From the NCBI GenBank assembly GCA_035548675.1, contig DASZSJ010000103.1, forward strand, positions 1 through 46,440: a stretch of 46,440 bases of DNA, in the 5' to 3' direction. Below are positions 30,936 to 39,655 of this stretch, one piece after another. Origin of the DNA: VRUE01 sp035548675 (GTDB taxonomy: Bacteria > Actinomycetota > Thermoleophilia > Solirubrobacterales > 70-9). The position numbers and the translations under genes were made by a program. A model generated the notes under the pieces. That model searched no databases, was not told where the DNA came from, and worked only from the letters and a program-made list of their open reading frames with translations. How positions within the stretch are numbered: position 1 is the stretch's first letter; each line of letters starts with the position of its first letter.

Positions 30936-31925
30936 ATGGGCGAGTTCGAGCTGTTGGCACGGATACGGGAGCGGATACCCGCCGGCGGGGCGCGGATCGT
31001 GCTCGGCAGCGGCGACGACGCCGCGGTCACAGTGCCGGAGGGGGCGACCGCAACCTCGGTCGACGCCGTCGTCGACGGCGTCCACTTCCACCGTGACCAG
31101 GCAACCCCCGCGCAGATCGGCCACAAGGCGCTCGCCACGGCGCTCTCGGACCTCGCCGCGATGGGGGCGGAGCCCGGCGAGGCCTACGTCACGCTCGGCC
31201 TGCCGCCGGACTTCGGCGAGGACGAGTGCATCGAGTTGCTCGACGGCCTGCTGGCGCTCGCCGCCGCCACCGGGACCAGCCTCGCCGGCGGCGACCTGAC
31301 CCGCTCCGCGACGCTGTTCCTCGCGATCGCGGTGGTGGGACACGCCCCGACAGCGGCGGCGCTCGTCAGCCGCGGCGGCGCTCGCCCCGGCGACGCCCTC
31401 ATCCTCACCGGCGAGCTTGGCGGAGCCGCCGCGGGCCTGGCCCTGCTCGACGCCGACACGAGCGTCGACCCACCCAGAGTGGGGTCAACTCTCGCTTCGG
31501 CGCTCATCAAGCGCCAGCTGGAGCCGCAGCCGCGCCTGGCGGCGGGGCGGGCACTCGCCCGCGCCGGGGTGACGGCGATGATCGACATCAGCGACGGACT
31601 GGGCGGCGACGCCGGGCATCTCGCCGCCGCGAGCGGAGTCGGCCTTCACATTGACGCCGGGACCCTTCCCCGGCCCACCGGCCTCGACGAGCTAGCCGGG
31701 GAGCTCGGCCGCGACCCCTGGCAGCTCCTCCTCAGCGGCGGTGAAGACTACGAGTTGCTGGCGAGCGTCCCGACGGAGCGGTTGGAGCAAGCGATCGAAG
31801 CGGTGCGCAAGGCCGAAGGCATCGCGCTGACGCGGATCGGCGAGGTCGTCGCCGGCTCCGGAATCGAGATCAGGCTGCCCGATGGCGGACTTGCGGACCC
31901 CGGGGGATTCGACCAGCTCGCATAA
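30936..31925 (+). CDS. thiL: Thiamine-monophosphate kinase
   Basis: Phosphorylates thiamine monophosphate to thiamine diphosphate, the last step of the pathway. AIR-synthase-type fold with IVLGSGDDAAV near residue 24, SVDAVVDGVHF, ALATALSDLAAMGAEPG, ISDGLGGDAGHLAAASGVG and LLSGGEDYELL. Length 329 is typical. Start ATG has AGGGAG 9 nt upstream. An 18-bp inverted repeat lies in its leader region. No TPP riboswitch or other thiamine gene was seen. Its 3' end overlaps a small minus-strand gene by 56 nt. Confidence 0.93.
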   Translation: MGEFELLARIRERIPAGGARIVLGSGDDAAVTVPEGATATSVDAVVDGVHFHRDQATPAQIGHKALATALSDLAAMGAEPGEAYVTLGLPPDFGEDECIELLDGLLALAAATGTSLAGGDLTRSATLFLAIAVVGHAPTAAALVSRGGARPGDALILTGELGGAAAGLALLDADTSVDPPRVGSTLASALIKRQLEPQPRLAAGRALARAGVTAMIDISDGLGGDAGHLAAASGVGLHIDAGTLPRPTGLDELAGELGRDPWQLLLSGGEDYELLASVPTERLEQAIEAVRKAEGIALTRIGEVVAGSGIEIRLPDGGLADPGGFDQLA

Positions 31926-32058
31926 GGCTCTCGCTGGTGAGCAGCTCGCGCACTCCGCGACGCTGCAGCATCGCGTCGGCGATCAGCGACGGCTCGGGCT
32001 TGTAATGACCCGACTCGACCAGGCTCTTCAGCTGTCGTGGCTGCATCCTGCGCTTCAT
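31870..32058 (-). CDS. Small basic protein (62 aa), possibly FlgM-like
   Basis: ATG at 32058 is supported by AGGGAG 5 nt upstream. The core LKSLVESGHYKPEPSLIADA followed by MLQRRGVRELL resembles the C-terminal 'sGxYxvdpxxvAxaml' pattern of FlgM-type anti-sigma factors, but the match is short and I hold it loosely. Convergent with thiL, overlapping its last 56 nt. Upstream it faces the response-regulator gene; the 108-nt divergent interval has a short palindrome AGTACCAAGTACT. A second in-frame ATG is at 32046. Confidence 0.6.
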   Translation of the reverse strand: MKRRMQPRQLKSLVESGHYKPEPSLIADAMLQRRGVRELLTSESLMRAGRIPRGPQVRHRAA

Positions 32059-32166
32059 ATCGGCTCCCTATTCTGCAACCTTAGTACTTGGTACTCGCAC
32101 ATACGTCCAAGAGTGGCGCGGCACCCAGCTCTCCCATACTGAGTTTGCAGGGAATACCCTTTACCT

Positions 32167-32862
32167 GTGGCCAACGGATCCACGCGCATTCTCCTCGTAG
32201 ACGACGAGCAGTCGATCCAGACCCTGCTCTCATACCCGCTGCGCAAAGACGGCTATCACGTCACTTCCGCTCAGGACGGACGCGAGGCCCTGCAGCGCTT
32301 CGAGGAGGCCCGTTTCGACCTCGTCATCCTCGATCTGATGATGCCCAAGCTCAACGGCGTCGAAGTCTGCCGCGAGCTGCGCTCGCGCAGCCAGGTCCCG
32401 ATCATCATCCTGACCGCCAAGGGCTCGGAGACCGACAAGGTCGCCGGGCTCGAGGTCGGAGCCGACGACTACATCACCAAGCCCTTCTCGATGCGCGAGT
32501 TCCGCAGCAGGGTGAAGGCGGCGCTGCGGCGCTCGCGCATGGCCGGCGAGCGCCCCGAGGAGGAGACGATCGACCACGGCGACCTGGTGATCGACTTCTC
32601 CCGGCGCATGGTCACGCTGCGCGGCGAGGAGATCCAGGTCACCTACGTCGAGTTCGAGATCCTCGGCGCGCTGGCGCGCTCCCCCGGCCGGGTACTCAGC
32701 CGCGAGACGCTGCTCGAGCACGTCTGGGGGGACTCCGAGTACCGCGACCCACGCACCGTCGACGTCCACATCCGCCACCTGCGCGAGAAGCTCGAGAAGG
32801 ACCCCAAAGAGCCCGAGTTCCTCTTCACCGTGCGCGGCGTCGGCTACCGCTTCCGGGAGTAG
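32167..32862 (+). CDS. OmpR/PhoB-family response regulator
   Basis: Receiver domain 1-120: ILLVDDEQSIQTLLSYPL with acidic pocket, phospho-acceptor in LVILDLMMPKLNG, conserved Thr in IIILTAKGSE and Lys in GADDYITKPFS. Winged-helix DNA-binding domain 135-231 ends with PRTVDVHIRHLREKLEKDP and the VRGVGYRF signature. GTG start with TACCCT exactly 6 nt upstream, so leaderless. Partner histidine kinase begins 28 nt downstream, followed by an HtrA protease. Confidence 0.95.
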   Translation: MANGSTRILLVDDEQSIQTLLSYPLRKDGYHVTSAQDGREALQRFEEARFDLVILDLMMPKLNGVEVCRELRSRSQVPIIILTAKGSETDKVAGLEVGADDYITKPFSMREFRSRVKAALRRSRMAGERPEEETIDHGDLVIDFSRRMVTLRGEEIQVTYVEFEILGALARSPGRVLSRETLLEHVWGDSEYRDPRTVDVHIRHLREKLEKDPKEPEFLFTVRGVGYRFRE

Positions 32863-32890
32863 GGCCTTTGCTGCGCGGAACGAGGCGCTG

Positions 32891-33958
32891 ATGCCACGGC
32901 GGTTCAGGCCCACTCGGCTCGGCAACCGGATCGCGCTGATCTGCGTCGGCATCGCGACCGGCACGGCATTCCTGATCTACGTCTACACGGTCGCGATCGG
33001 CGGCGCCGCCAGTGGCCTCGACTCGGTCAAGGGTCAGATCCTGGTCGGCGGCCTGCTGGCGATCCTGATCGCGGCCGGCATCGGCACTTACTACGCCCGG
33101 GTGGCGAGCGCCAACATCCGCCGTCTCCAGGACGCCGCCCGCAAGGTCGCCGACGGCAACTTCGAAACGCCGATCCCGATCTCCTCCGCCGGCCAGCTCG
33201 GCCAGCTCGCCCGCACCTTCAACGAGATGCAGCGGCGCCTGGCCGAGCTCGACAGCGCCCGCAAGCAGTTCATCGCCAACGCCTCGCACGAGCTGCGCAC
33301 GCCGATCTTCAGCCTCGGTGGCTTCGTCGAACTGCTCGAGGAGGAGGACCCGAGCCCCGAGGAGCGGGCCGAGTTCGTGCACACGATGCGCGAGCAGATC
33401 GCCCGCCTGACCAAGCTCACCGCTGACCTGCTCGACCTCTCCCAGCTCGATGCCGGAGCGGTGGCGATGAAGAGCAGCAACGTCGACCTCGGATCGCTCG
33501 CCCGCGAAGTGGCCCGCGAGTTCGGGCCGCGCGCCGACCAGCACGGCTCGCGGCTGGAGCTGCGCACGCCGGACCAGCCGGTAATCGCCAGCGCTGACCC
33601 CGACCGGGTACGGCAGGTCATCCGTATCCTCCTCGACAACGCCCTCACCCACACCCCCGAGGGAACCAAGGTGACCGTGACTACCTATTCGATCAACCGC
33701 CGCGCCGAGCTGACCGTCTCCGACGACGGACCCGGCATCCCGCGCCGCGTGCACAGTCGCATCTTCGAGCGCTTCTACACGGCGGACTCCGCCGGCGGCT
33801 CGGGGCTCGGGCTGGCAATCGCCCGCGAGCTCGCCCAGCGCATGAACGGCCGGGTCGCGATCGCCTCGAGCAAGCGCTTCACCGCCTTCACCCTCGACCT
33901 CCCCGCCTCGCGCGCGGGGGTGGGCGAGCGCGCGGCGGCGGCCCGGGCGGCGGCGTGA
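32891..33958 (+). CDS. Sensor histidine kinase with HAMP domain
   Basis: Two TM helices (about 12-38 and 48-70) separated by only about 15 residues, so there is almost no external sensor domain and sensing is likely within the membrane. HAMP follows (RRLQDAARKVADGNFETPI). H-box FIANASHELRTPIFSLGG with the phospho-His, N-box ILLDNALTHTPEG, G1 VSDDGPGIP, F-box FERFYTAD, G2 GSGLGLAIA. Length 355. Pairs with the upstream response regulator and overlaps the protease gene by GTGA. Confidence 0.95.
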   Translation: MPRRFRPTRLGNRIALICVGIATGTAFLIYVYTVAIGGAASGLDSVKGQILVGGLLAILIAAGIGTYYARVASANIRRLQDAARKVADGNFETPIPISSAGQLGQLARTFNEMQRRLAELDSARKQFIANASHELRTPIFSLGGFVELLEEEDPSPEERAEFVHTMREQIARLTKLTADLLDLSQLDAGAVAMKSSNVDLGSLAREVAREFGPRADQHGSRLELRTPDQPVIASADPDRVRQVIRILLDNALTHTPEGTKVTVTTYSINRRAELTVSDDGPGIPRRVHSRIFERFYTADSAGGSGLGLAIARELAQRMNGRVAIASSKRFTAFTLDLPASRAGVGERAAAARAAA

Positions 33959-35091
33959 TCGCCCGCGCCCTCGCCTGCTGCGCGGTGGCGCTGGCGCTCG
34001 GGCTGGCGGGTTGTGGTGGTGGTGACGGGGACGGCGCCACCCGCGTTACCACCGTGACCGAGGCGACTACCCCTCCCCGGGTCGCCGTGCAGACGGCCGC
34101 GCGCGGCTTCGACGCCGCCGAGGTCTACCGCGAGGCCTCGCCCGGGGTCGTCACGATCCGCTCCGTCTTCCGCGGCAGCGGTGGCTCGGCGGAGGGCTCG
34201 GGCTTCGTGCTCGACGAGAGCGGCAAGATCGTCACCAACGCCCACGTGGTGACCGACGGATCGAGCGGCGGCCGCAAGCCCGCCAAGGAAGTCTTCGTCG
34301 AGTTCCCCGACCGCAACACGGTGCCGGCGAAAATCGTCGGCTTCGACCCCTTCGCCGACGTCGCCCTGCTCAAGGTCAACCCCGACGGCTTCGAGCTGCA
34401 CCCACTGCAGCTCGGCGACGACCAGGACCTCGTCGTCGGCCAACCGGTGGCGGCGATCGGCAGCCCCTTCGGCGAGCAGCAGTCGCTCTCGGTCGGGGTC
34501 GTCTCGGCGACTGACCGCTCGGTCGAATCGCTGACCAAGTTCCAGATCGCGGGCGCGATCCAGACCGACGCCTCGATCAACCCCGGAAATTCCGGCGGCC
34601 CGCTGCTCGACGCAGGCGCACGCGTGCTCGGAATCAACGAGCAGATCGAGACCAACTCCGGCTCCAACTCCGGCGTCGGCTTCGCCGTGCCGGTCTCGGC
34701 GATCAAGCGCTCGGTCGCCCAGCTCGAAGAAGACGGCAAAGCCGAGTACGCCTACATCGGCGTCTCCACCCAGATGGTCTACCCGCAGCTCGCCGAGAAG
34801 CTCGGCCTCGACACCGACCACGGCGGCCTGCTCTCCGAAGTCATCGCCGACGGTCCGGCCGACAAGGCGGGACTCGAGGGGGGCAACCGGCGCCTCACCT
34901 TCCAGGCGGTCCCCTACGAAGTCGGCGGCGACGTGATCCTCTCCGTCGACGGCCACCCAGTGGTCCAGGCCGACGACCTCGCCAACTTCATCGCGGCCCG
35001 GCGACCCGGGGAGACGGTCGACCTGGAGGTGCTCCACGACGGCAAGCGGGAACAGGTCGACGTGACCCTGGGCAAGCGCCCGGGGGGCTAA
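33955..35091 (+). CDS. HtrA/DegP-type serine protease with PDZ domain, predicted lipoprotein
   Basis: GTG start overlaps the kinase stop by 4 nt. N-terminal CAVALALGLAGCGGG fits a lipobox (LAGC), so membrane anchoring outside the cell is likely. Catalytic triad: His in IVTNAHVVTDG, Asp in FDPFADVALLKV, Ser in INPGNSGGPLLD. The PDZ domain at about 265-375 includes GLLSEVIADGPADKAGLEGG. Coexpression with a two-component system suggests envelope-stress control, as in other actinobacteria (inference). Confidence 0.93.
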   Translation: MIARALACCAVALALGLAGCGGGDGDGATRVTTVTEATTPPRVAVQTAARGFDAAEVYREASPGVVTIRSVFRGSGGSAEGSGFVLDESGKIVTNAHVVTDGSSGGRKPAKEVFVEFPDRNTVPAKIVGFDPFADVALLKVNPDGFELHPLQLGDDQDLVVGQPVAAIGSPFGEQQSLSVGVVSATDRSVESLTKFQIAGAIQTDASINPGNSGGPLLDAGARVLGINEQIETNSGSNSGVGFAVPVSAIKRSVAQLEEDGKAEYAYIGVSTQMVYPQLAEKLGLDTDHGGLLSEVIADGPADKAGLEGGNRRLTFQAVPYEVGGDVILSVDGHPVVQADDLANFIAARRPGETVDLEVLHDGKREQVDVTLGKRPGG

Positions 35092-35127
35092 AGGTCGAGC
35101 GACCGCCGGGCGATGTAGAACTCCCCG

Positions 35128-36366
35128 ATGCTCCAGGAAGTCGCCCTAGGCCAGAAGTCCCTCGCCGACTACACCCACATCGCCGGCAAGGAGACGATCG
35201 AACGGATCCGCGAGCTGGCAGAGCCGATGAAGGGACACCGCGTCCTCCACGTCAGCGCGACGGCATTCGGCGGTGGCGTCTCGGAGATCCTCTACACGAT
35301 CGTGCCGCTGATGCGCGACGTCGGCCTCGACGCCCACTGGCACGTGATCTTCGGCAAAGAGGAGTTCTTCAACGCGACCAAGCTGCTGCATAACTCGCTG
35401 CAGGGCGCCGAGGAGACGCTGAGCGCCGAGCAGTGGCAGATCTTCGACGAGATCAACGCGATCAACGCCGAGGGCCTGCAGGGCGAGTGGGACACGATCA
35501 TCGTCCACGACCCGCAGCCGATCGGCCTGCGCCGCGGCGCCGGCGCCAAGAGCCGCAACTGGATCTGGCGCTGCCACATCGACCTCTCCGAGCCCAATCC
35601 GGAGCCGATCGCCCGCCTGCTGCCGCTGATCGAGGAGTACGACGCGACCGTCTGGCACATGCCCGCCTACGTGCCGAAGGGGGTCGACGGCGACAACGGG
35701 GTGAAGATCATCCCGCCGGCGATCGACCCGCTCTCGCCGAAGAACATGGCCTTCTCACCCGACGACGCCGCCTTCGTCTGTCGCCAGTTCGGCATCGACG
35801 TCGACCGGCCGCTGCTGACCCAGGTGTCGCGCTTCGACCCCTGGAAGGACCCGATGGGCGTGATCGACGCCTACCGCACCGTGACCGAGCAGGTCCCCGA
35901 GGTCCAGCTCGCCCTGGTCGGCTCGATGGCGACCGACGACCCCGAGGGCTGGGAGTTCTTCCAGCACACCTTCGAGTACGCCGAGGGCGACGAGGACATC
36001 AAGATCCTCAACAACCTCAACAACGTCGGCGCGATCGAGGTCAACGCCTTCCAATCGCAATCGGACGTCTGCCTGCAGAAGTCGATCCGCGAGGGCTTCG
36101 GCCTCACCGTTACCGAGGCGCTCTGGAAGGGACGGCCGACGATCGGCGGCAACGTCGGCGGCATCCCGCTGCAGATCGCCGACGGCGAGACCGGCTTCCT
36201 CGTCGATTCCCCCGAGGAGTGCGCGCAGCGCTGCCTCGAGATCCTCGCCGACCCGGAACTGGGCATGCGCCTCGGCCGCGCCGGCAAGGAACACGCCCGC
36301 AAGGAGTTCCTCTCGCCGCGCCTGCTGCGCGACTGGATCGAGCTGCTGAGCGAGCTAGGCACCTGA
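35128..36366 (+). CDS. treT: GT4 trehalose synthase (TreT-like glycosyltransferase)
   Basis: Members of this family join NDP-glucose and glucose to form trehalose. The N-terminal pattern is characteristic: VLHVSATAFGGGVSEILYTI, DAHWHVIFGKEEFFN, DTIIVHDPQPIGL, WRCHIDLSEPN. GT-B C-domain motifs: LLTQVSRFDPWKDPMGVIDA and REGFGLTVTEALWKGRPTIG (EX7E). Length 412 is typical. TAGAAC is 6 nt before the ATG, a leaderless start. Convergent with otsA, separated by a REP-like repeat. Substrate choice cannot be read from the sequence. Confidence 0.85.
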   Translation: MLQEVALGQKSLADYTHIAGKETIERIRELAEPMKGHRVLHVSATAFGGGVSEILYTIVPLMRDVGLDAHWHVIFGKEEFFNATKLLHNSLQGAEETLSAEQWQIFDEINAINAEGLQGEWDTIIVHDPQPIGLRRGAGAKSRNWIWRCHIDLSEPNPEPIARLLPLIEEYDATVWHMPAYVPKGVDGDNGVKIIPPAIDPLSPKNMAFSPDDAAFVCRQFGIDVDRPLLTQVSRFDPWKDPMGVIDAYRTVTEQVPEVQLALVGSMATDDPEGWEFFQHTFEYAEGDEDIKILNNLNNVGAIEVNAFQSQSDVCLQKSIREGFGLTVTEALWKGRPTIGGNVGGIPLQIADGETGFLVDSPEECAQRCLEILADPELGMRLGRAGKEHARKEFLSPRLLRDWIELLSELGT

Positions 36367-36375
36367 AAACCCCCC

Positions 36376-36424
36376 GCCGACGGGCCTCAAACGTGACATA
36401 TCGACACGCTTTCGGCCCGTCGGC
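36376..36424. repeat. 49-bp REP-like palindromic repeat, copy 2 (intergenic)
   Basis: Identical to 29196-29244, with 11-bp inverted ends. It fills the space between the convergent treT and otsA genes and could end transcription from both. Confidence 0.85.
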
Positions 36425-36426
36425 CG

Positions 36427-37890
36427 CTAGCCGATCGGCTGGCGCAACTCGTCGATGTCTTTGAGTTGGGCGTCGACCCAGTCGCCGGGGTTGCGCGAGA
36501 AGACGAGCTCCTTGAGGTGCTGGGCGCGCAGGCGGCGCTCCTCGGAATCCATGGTCAGAGCACGGTAGATCGTCTCCGCCTGCTCCTGAATGTCGAAGGG
36601 GTTGACCGAGAGGGCGCAATCGGAGAGCTCCTCGTGCGAGCCGGTGTTCTCGGAGAGCATCAGCACCCCGTCGCGGGTGTTCACCGCCGGCGCCTCCTTG
36701 GCGACCAGGTTCATGCCGTCGAAGAGCGAGTTGACCATCAGCAGGTCGAAGTGCTTGTAGCGGGCGACCGCGTCGTGGAAGTTCTCGTAGATCTTGAGGT
36801 CGATCGGCATCCAGTCGGTGGTGCCGTGGCGGTGGTTGACGACGGCGACCAGCGCCTCGATCCGCTCCAGGTACTCGGCGTACTCCGGCACGTCCTGGCG
36901 CGAGGGCTGCAGGTGGGCGATGAAGGTGACCTGTTCGCGGAACTCCGGGTGCTGGCTGAGGAAGACGTCGAAGGCGGTGAAGCCGCGCAGCACGTTCTTC
37001 GAGAGGTCGGCGCGGTCGACGCGGATGATCAGGTGTTTGCGCCGACGCTCGAGCACCTCACGCTCGGCCGCTGCCACCTCGGGCGATTCGGCGGCGCGGC
37101 GCAGCCGCTCGGCGTCGATCGAGAGCGGGTAGGCGCGGGTACGGGTCTCGCCGCCGGCGTGGCGGATGATGCCGTTCTCGTAGTCGACCTCGGCCTCGAG
37201 CAATTCGTCGCAGCAGCGGATGAAATTGATGCAGTAGGCGTGGGTGTGGAAGCCGATGATGTCGTTGGCGAGCATGCCGCGGAAAATCGCCTCGCGGATC
37301 CGCCCCGGCAGGATCCGCCAGCTGTCCGGCTGCGACCAGGGGATGTGGACGAAGTGGTGGAGGAAGGCGTCCGGCCGCGCCTCGCGGATCATCCCCGGCG
37401 CCGTGTAGAGGTGGTAGTCGTGCAGCATCACCAGCGGCCGCTCGCGTCCCTCGATCTGGTCAAGCACGGCACTCGCGATGTCGCGGTTGACCGCCTGGTA
37501 GCCGAAGTCCCAGGCGTCGAGCTCCTCCTGGCGGATGTCTGGCGCGTTGGAGAGATCCCAGAGGTAGTGCTGGATGAACCAGAGGATCGGGTTGGCGATC
37601 ACGTTGTAGAAGCGGTCGTAGGCCTCGGCGTCGGAGCCGACCATCAGCACGCGGTAGTCGATGCCGTCGATCGAGATCTCCGCCGGCCCGCCGCTTTCCT
37701 CGCTGACGGCGACGTCCTCGTCGGTCATCGCCGAGGCGATCCAGAGCGCGTCGCGGTGGGAGACCAGGCCGGAGAGCGCGGTGACCAGACCGCCTCCCCC
37801 CCGCCGCACGACCCGCTCGCCGTTCTCGTCCAGTTCGAACTGGGCGGGACCGCGGTTGGAGACGATGATCAACGGGTCGGAGTCGGGCAC
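36427..37890 (-). CDS. otsA: Trehalose-6-phosphate synthase
   Basis: GT20 enzyme joining NDP-glucose and glucose 6-phosphate. Landmarks: LIIVSNRGPAQFELDENGER, GGGLVTALSGL, IQHYLWDLSNAPDIRQEELD, VMLHDYHLYTAPGMIREA, FVHIPWSQPDSWRILP, IGFHTHAYCINFIRCC, VDRADLSKNVLRGFTAF and FDGMNLVAKEAPAVNTRDGV. Length 487 is normal; no phosphatase domain is fused and otsB is not in the window. GTG start with TAGTCT 6 nt upstream (leaderless). With treT it gives two trehalose routes side by side. Confidence 0.93.
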   Translation of the reverse strand: MPDSDPLIIVSNRGPAQFELDENGERVVRRGGGGLVTALSGLVSHRDALWIASAMTDEDVAVSEESGGPAEISIDGIDYRVLMVGSDAEAYDRFYNVIANPILWFIQHYLWDLSNAPDIRQEELDAWDFGYQAVNRDIASAVLDQIEGRERPLVMLHDYHLYTAPGMIREARPDAFLHHFVHIPWSQPDSWRILPGRIREAIFRGMLANDIIGFHTHAYCINFIRCCDELLEAEVDYENGIIRHAGGETRTRAYPLSIDAERLRRAAESPEVAAAEREVLERRRKHLIIRVDRADLSKNVLRGFTAFDVFLSQHPEFREQVTFIAHLQPSRQDVPEYAEYLERIEALVAVVNHRHGTTDWMPIDLKIYENFHDAVARYKHFDLLMVNSLFDGMNLVAKEAPAVNTRDGVLMLSENTGSHEELSDCALSVNPFDIQEQAETIYRALTMDSEERRLRAQHLKELVFSRNPGDWVDAQLKDIDELRQPIG

Positions 37891-37940
37891 GGGCTCAGAC
37901 TACTTGGGGAGACATCCCGCACCGACAGCCTTACCCCCAG

Positions 37941-38432
37941 ATGCAAATCCGCATCCGCTGGTCCCAAGCCGGCCTCCTGCTCATAGCCGCCACTGGAGCA
38001 CTTATCGCGCTTCGAACTCTCCCTGGCGTCCTCGCTCCGCCGGCGCCGGCGCCGCTCCCCGTCGACGTCGGGCTGCCGCGAGTGGAAGCGGCTCCAGTGC
38101 GGCGGGAGGTCAGCCCGCGGCAGCGCAAGGCTCGGGCTCAACCGCATCTCGGGCGAGTGGTGTCGGGTGGGGGTGCCAGGCGCCGTGCGGAGGCTTCTGA
38201 GGGCAAGGCAACGTCCCTGAAACAGCGCGGTGCCGGTGCCCGAAAAAGCGCGCAGCACAAGCCGGGCACCCCCACCCGACGGCAGGACCCGCCCGCCGAA
38301 GCGCCGAGTCCCGCACTCGAACCCGTTCCAAACTCCGCCCCCAGCCCGGAGGTCGCGCCAGCTCCCGCTCCCGAACCAGCTCCCGTCACACCGCCTCCCG
38401 ATGACGGGTCGATGGAGTTTGCGCCGCATTGA
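37941..38432 (+). CDS. Pro/Ala-rich protein with N-terminal membrane anchor
   Basis: 163 residues: MQIRIRWSQAGLLLIAATGA forms a single N-terminal helix, followed by a basic middle and a Pro-rich C-terminus (PAPAPEPAPVTPPPDD). It diverges from otsA with a 50-nt interval and precedes rpsF. High-GC composition makes the call less secure than for its neighbours, and the minus strand here is also open. No function assigned. Confidence 0.5.
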   Translation: MQIRIRWSQAGLLLIAATGALIALRTLPGVLAPPAPAPLPVDVGLPRVEAAPVRREVSPRQRKARAQPHLGRVVSGGGARRRAEASEGKATSLKQRGAGARKSAQHKPGTPTRRQDPPAEAPSPALEPVPNSAPSPEVAPAPAPEPAPVTPPPDDGSMEFAPH

Positions 38433-38474
38433 GAGCACCCGCCCCCACTACGCCGCTATAGTCCCTCGCCGCTT

Positions 38475-38939
38475 TTGGCAGCCCCACGTGAATACGAGCT
38501 GGTTCTGATGTTGGACCCCGGCCCCGACGAGGGCGGGCGGGACGCGCTTGCCCAGGACGTGAAAGCGCGGATCGAGGGCAAGGGCACGCTCAAGCACGAG
38601 AACAAATGGGGATTGCGCAAGATGGCGTATGAGATCGCCCAGCGCAACGAGGCCGATTACCGCTGGTTCCGCTTCGAGGGGCCGACCGAGCTGCTCGACG
38701 AGCTCAACCACAACCTGAAGATCGCCGACGGCGTGCTGCGCTTCCGCATCTTCAAAGTCGACCCCGACTCGCCGGTGATGGTGCCGCCGGCCGTCGCCGC
38801 TCCGGCTCCCGGCGCCTCGCGTGAGCGGGGCTCCCAGGGCCCGTCCCGACCGACGATCGCGACGTCCGACGAGGACGCCGAGCAGCCGAGCGAGGACGTC
38901 GGCGAGAGCGCCGAGGCCCCCGCGGCGTCCACCGAGTAG
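38475..38939 (+). CDS. rpsF: 30S ribosomal protein bS6
   Basis: REYELVLMLDPGPDEGGRDA, KWGLRKMAYEIAQRNEADY and LKIADGVLRFRIFKVD match bS6. Unusually, about 50 residues of low-complexity Pro/Ser/acidic tail follow (SDEDAEQPSEDVGE), which some bS6 proteins carry. Start is TTG at 38475; TATAGT lies 12 nt upstream, giving a leader of only a few bases. First gene of the conserved rpsF-ssb-rpsR-rplI block. Confidence 0.93.
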   Translation: MAAPREYELVLMLDPGPDEGGRDALAQDVKARIEGKGTLKHENKWGLRKMAYEIAQRNEADYRWFRFEGPTELLDELNHNLKIADGVLRFRIFKVDPDSPVMVPPAVAAPAPGASRERGSQGPSRPTIATSDEDAEQPSEDVGESAEAPAASTE

Positions 38940-39046
38940 CCCTCTCCCCACGGATTACCGCGCAGATTGCAGCTTCAAGGGGGCGGGTAGCGCCGCCTTC
39001 GCTCTTAGACTGAATCCCAGACAACGATTCGGAGGAGTTGAGAGCT

Positions 39047-39517
39047 GTGGCAGCGTCAAACGTGAACGTGGTGGTCATCACCGGCAACCTGACCAAGGAC
39101 CCCGAACTGCGCCACACCGGCGGCGGCACCGCCGTCTGCGAGTTGCGCGTCGCCGTGAACTCGCGGCGCAAGAACGGACAGACCGGCGAGTGGGAGGACA
39201 AGCCCAATTTCTTCGACGTCGTGGTCTGGGGCGCGCAGGGCGAGAACTGCGCTACCTACCTCTCCAAGGGCCGCCCAGTTGCCGTCGAAGGCCGGCTCGA
39301 CTGGAGCGAGTGGGAGGCCAAAGACGGCAGCGGCAAGCGTCAGAAGGTCCAGATCGTCGCCAACTCGGTGCAGTTCCTCGGCTCCCGCGACGGCTCGGGC
39401 AACGGCAACGGCGGTGGTGGCTTCAGCCCCCCCAGCGGCGACGTCCCCACCGACGCCTCCGACTTCGCCGGCGCAACCGCCGGTGGTGGTGGCGCCGACG
39501 ACGACATCCCCTTTTAA
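39047..39517 (+). CDS. ssb: Single-stranded DNA-binding protein
   Basis: GTG at 39047 preferred: GGAGGAG lies 9 nt upstream, whereas the TTG at 39038 would abut it. OB fold: VVVITGNLTKDPELRHTGGG, VCELRVAVNSRRKNGQTGEW, NFFDVVVWGAQGENCATYLS, GRPVAVEGRLDWSEWEAKDG. A Gly-rich linker leads to the acidic tip DDDIPF that recruits partner proteins. 156 residues. Confidence 0.95.
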   Translation: MAASNVNVVVITGNLTKDPELRHTGGGTAVCELRVAVNSRRKNGQTGEWEDKPNFFDVVVWGAQGENCATYLSKGRPVAVEGRLDWSEWEAKDGSGKRQKVQIVANSVQFLGSRDGSGNGNGGGGFSPPSGDVPTDASDFAGATAGGGGADDDIPF

Positions 39518-39524
39518 CCAGGGC

Positions 39525-39627
39525 CTGGCAGCGACGGACCAAGCGAGGCAAGGACGCAGGGAGCGAAGCGTGCTCCGCGCGTGAGCGACCGAGGACGCCG
39601 CATCGCGCAGCTGTCCGCCGCTGCCAG
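39525..39627 (+). other. Long-range inverted repeat between ssb and rpsR
   Basis: CTGGCAGCGACGGAC (39525-39539) pairs with GTCCGCCGCTGCCAG (39613-39627), 14 of 15 positions. Inside is a smaller hairpin GGAGC/GCTCC. The 138-nt gap between ssb and rpsR is therefore structured. Since bS6-bS18 can bind RNA to autoregulate, an attenuator or processing site is possible. Confidence 0.45.
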
Positions 39628-39655
39628 ACGAGGTCTGTAGGATTGCCGGCCCAAT

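Noticed and set aside
37869..38438. Minus-strand frame opposite the Pro-rich protein
   Set aside because: It has no domain, signal peptide or upstream signals and runs into the otsA promoter region. The plus-strand frame has a plausible membrane anchor and is preferred.
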